A stretch of DNA of 64,000 bases. Origin: Thiobacillus sp. Its GTDB lineage: Bacteria > Pseudomonadota > Gammaproteobacteria > Burkholderiales > Thiobacillaceae. This document shows positions 62,912-64,000 of the stretch, piece by piece. Location of the stretch: the NCBI GenBank assembly GCA_016124745.1, contig WGNC01000005.1, positions 62,001-126,000 on the forward strand, given 5' to 3'. Below the pieces are notes generated by a model that was not told the origin of the DNA, searched no databases, and worked only from the letters and a program-made list of their open reading frames with translations. How positions within the stretch are numbered: the stretch's first letter is position 1; the number at the start of each line of letters is the position of its first letter. The translations under genes were made by a program, and so were the position numbers.

Positions 62912-63855
62912 GGCAATGCTTCTCCGGGACCGAGCTGCTGTTCTCCCGGCCCGAACAGAATGGCGCGCGGATCGGACAGACGCTTACCAGCGGTCGTCAG
63001 CGAATCCGCGCCGGTGCGCACATCGCGGCTCACATTGGTCAACTCCAGCGTGCTCGTTTCGGCGAGTTGCTGGACCCGGTCGGTCATCAGGTTGGCATCG
63101 AGTTGCAGCCTGTTCATCGCGACGACGGCCTCCTTCAACGCCGCATCGGTGTTCTTGCCGATATCGACGACCGTGCCTTCGGCACGCGTGGCCGCCTGGC
63201 TGATGCTGGCGCTGGCATTGCGGAATTCGTCCGAAGCATCGCGTATGCCCTGCACCACTGTTTCCAGGCTGTGCTTGTTGGCGGCCAGGTGGCCGGACAG
63301 TTCGTCGAGGTTTGCGAGCGTATTGCTGAAGGCGTGCTGGTTCTCGTCCGACAACAGCGTGTTCATCTTTTCCAGCACCTGCGCCCCGTTGACCGCAAGA
63401 CGCGAGACTGCGGTCGCCACTTTGTCGATGTCGGATCGTCCCTCGGCGATGACCGGATAACGCTCACCCGGCGGAGGCTCGGTCAGCAGGGCCGCCTCGC
63501 TCGGGCCGTTGTTGATTTCGATGGTTGCGATGCCGGTGACCAGATTGCGCTTGATGTAAGCCTCGGCGCCGGCATGCACCGGCACGCCCTCGCTGATGCG
63601 GGCGGTCACGCTGACCGCCTCGTCGCCGCCTTTCGCGAACCGATAGCTGTCGACTACGCCGACCTTGATGCCGCGCATCTTGACCGGGCTGCCCACCGCC
63701 AGGCCGTCGAGCGACTGCTGCTTGAAATAGATGCTGTAGGTCTGGTAGGCGAACCGGTCCGCAGCCCCCGCCAGCCATACGATCGCCAGCGTCATCAATG
63801 CGACCACCGCCACCACCAGGGTGCCCACCAGGGTATAGCGGCCTTCAGTTTCCAT
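62908..63855 (-). CDS. MlaD-family MCE lipid-transport protein
   Basis: This 315-residue protein has one N-terminal membrane helix (about residues 10-32) and an MCE domain (about 36-115) with YQTYSIYFKQQSLDGLAVGSPVKMRGIKVGVV, VTARISEGVPVH and NLVTGIATIEINN. A long helical C-terminal part (about 130-290) could form a periplasmic bridge. It carries lipid between the membranes with an ABC ATPase and permease. The start METEGRY at 63855 is chosen. The partial ATPase gene lies upstream on the same strand. Confidence 0.9.
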   Translation of the reverse strand: METEGRYTLVGTLVVAVVALMTLAIVWLAGAADRFAYQTYSIYFKQQSLDGLAVGSPVKMRGIKVGVVDSYRFAKGGDEAVSVTARISEGVPVHAGAEAYIKRNLVTGIATIEINNGPSEAALLTEPPPGERYPVIAEGRSDIDKVATAVSRLAVNGAQVLEKMNTLLSDENQHAFSNTLANLDELSGHLAANKHSLETVVQGIRDASDEFRNASASISQAATRAEGTVVDIGKNTDAALKEAVVAMNRLQLDANLMTDRVQQLAETSTLELTNVSRDVRTGADSLTTAGKRLSDPRAILFGPGEQQLGPGEALP

Positions 63856-64000
63856 GTACGGTCTCTCCCTCAGTCGGCCGCGCGGCAAAGTATTCGCGCA
63901 GCCACGGGTCGTCGATGTGTTTCAGTTCGGCCACGGTGCCGCTGCCAAGAACCCGGCCGTCCGACAGCACGATGACACGGTCGATAATCGAAAACAGTGT
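63845..64000 (-). CDS. MlaF-type ABC ATPase, C-terminal part (5' end outside window)
   Basis: Fifty-one C-terminal residues are visible, including DRVIVLSDGRVLGSGTVAEL and the terminal DPWLREYF typical of MlaF-like ATPases of MCE systems. The Walker motifs lie outside the window. The stop codon at 63845-63847 overlaps the start of the MlaD-like gene by 11 bases. Confidence 0.85.
   Translation of the reverse strand, partial: TLFSIIDRVIVLSDGRVLGSGTVAELKHIDDPWLREYFAARPTEGETVHGN

Noticed and set aside
1-64000. CRISPR arrays, tRNA, rRNA, prophage or integrated element
   Set aside because: No regularly spaced direct repeats, no tRNA-like cloverleaf with flanking att repeats and no integrase other than XerC were seen on reading both strands.

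Overview
The window is about 64 kb of GC-rich DNA from a betaproteobacterium, most plausibly a sulfur-oxidising relative of Thiobacillus or another member of the Nitrosomonadales. This is inference from gene content and layout: a hemC-hemD-hemX-hemY operon, a pilGHIJ-chpA chemosensory operon, hslVU, a DsrS-like gene behind hemL, a DksA with a degenerate zinc finger, and dense genes with many 4-base ATGA overlaps. No rRNA, tRNA, CRISPR array, prophage or transposase gene was seen. Both ends cut genes: xerC on the left and an MlaF-type ATPase on the right.

Layout. 1-6 kb: xerC, a lipoprotein and an RND efflux pump with its membrane-fusion lipoprotein. 6.3-11.5 kb: a likely zinc-limitation island, with a single-cysteine DksA, a G3E/COG0523 GTPase, YidD, a small His/Cys protein, an outer-membrane porin, and a ZnuA/ZnuB pair without an ATPase. 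11.6-15.5 kb: a duplicated-module STAS protein, hslV, hslU and a UPF0114 membrane protein. 15.5-17.6 kb: a bufferin operon (BufA2-like precursor, DUF692/MNIO enzyme BufB, partner BufC), a recently recognised class of modified copper-binding peptide, with related repeats at both ends. 18-21 kb: two cytoplasmic proteins of unknown function. 21-30.7 kb: the type IV pilus chemosensory operon pilG-pilH-pilI-pilJ-chpA. 30.9-36 kb: a secreted hypothetical protein, rubredoxin, thiD-thiE-hemL and a DsrS-like gene. 36-41.8 kb: dsbD with two N-terminal domains, cutA, fxsA, an epimerase, a flavin/2Fe-2S reductase and a DUF302 protein. 41.9-46.4 kb: the tetrapyrrole operon hemC-hemD-hemX-hemY and a divergent thioredoxin. 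46.6-49.1 kb: a LuxR-type response regulator and a hybrid kinase, with a strong inverted repeat just before the kinase start. 49.1-59.4 kb: mpl, then a minus-strand glycan cluster with unusual multidomain glycosyltransferases. 59.8-64 kb: an AmpG-like transporter, a TauE/SafE-like protein, a DUF4426 protein and an MCE (Mla-like) lipid transport operon.

How the genes work together. Metal handling recurs: the zinc island, the bufferin operon, CutA and DsbD. Tetrapyrrole supply appears in hemL and hemCDXY. Surface functions include Pil-Chp signalling, the glycan cluster, the RND pump and the MCE system. The points most worth a second look are the bufferin operon and its flanking repeats, the zinc island lacking znuC, the 14-base inverted repeat before the hybrid kinase, the DsbD with a doubled N-terminal domain, and the fused glycosyltransferases, one with a sharp base-composition break.
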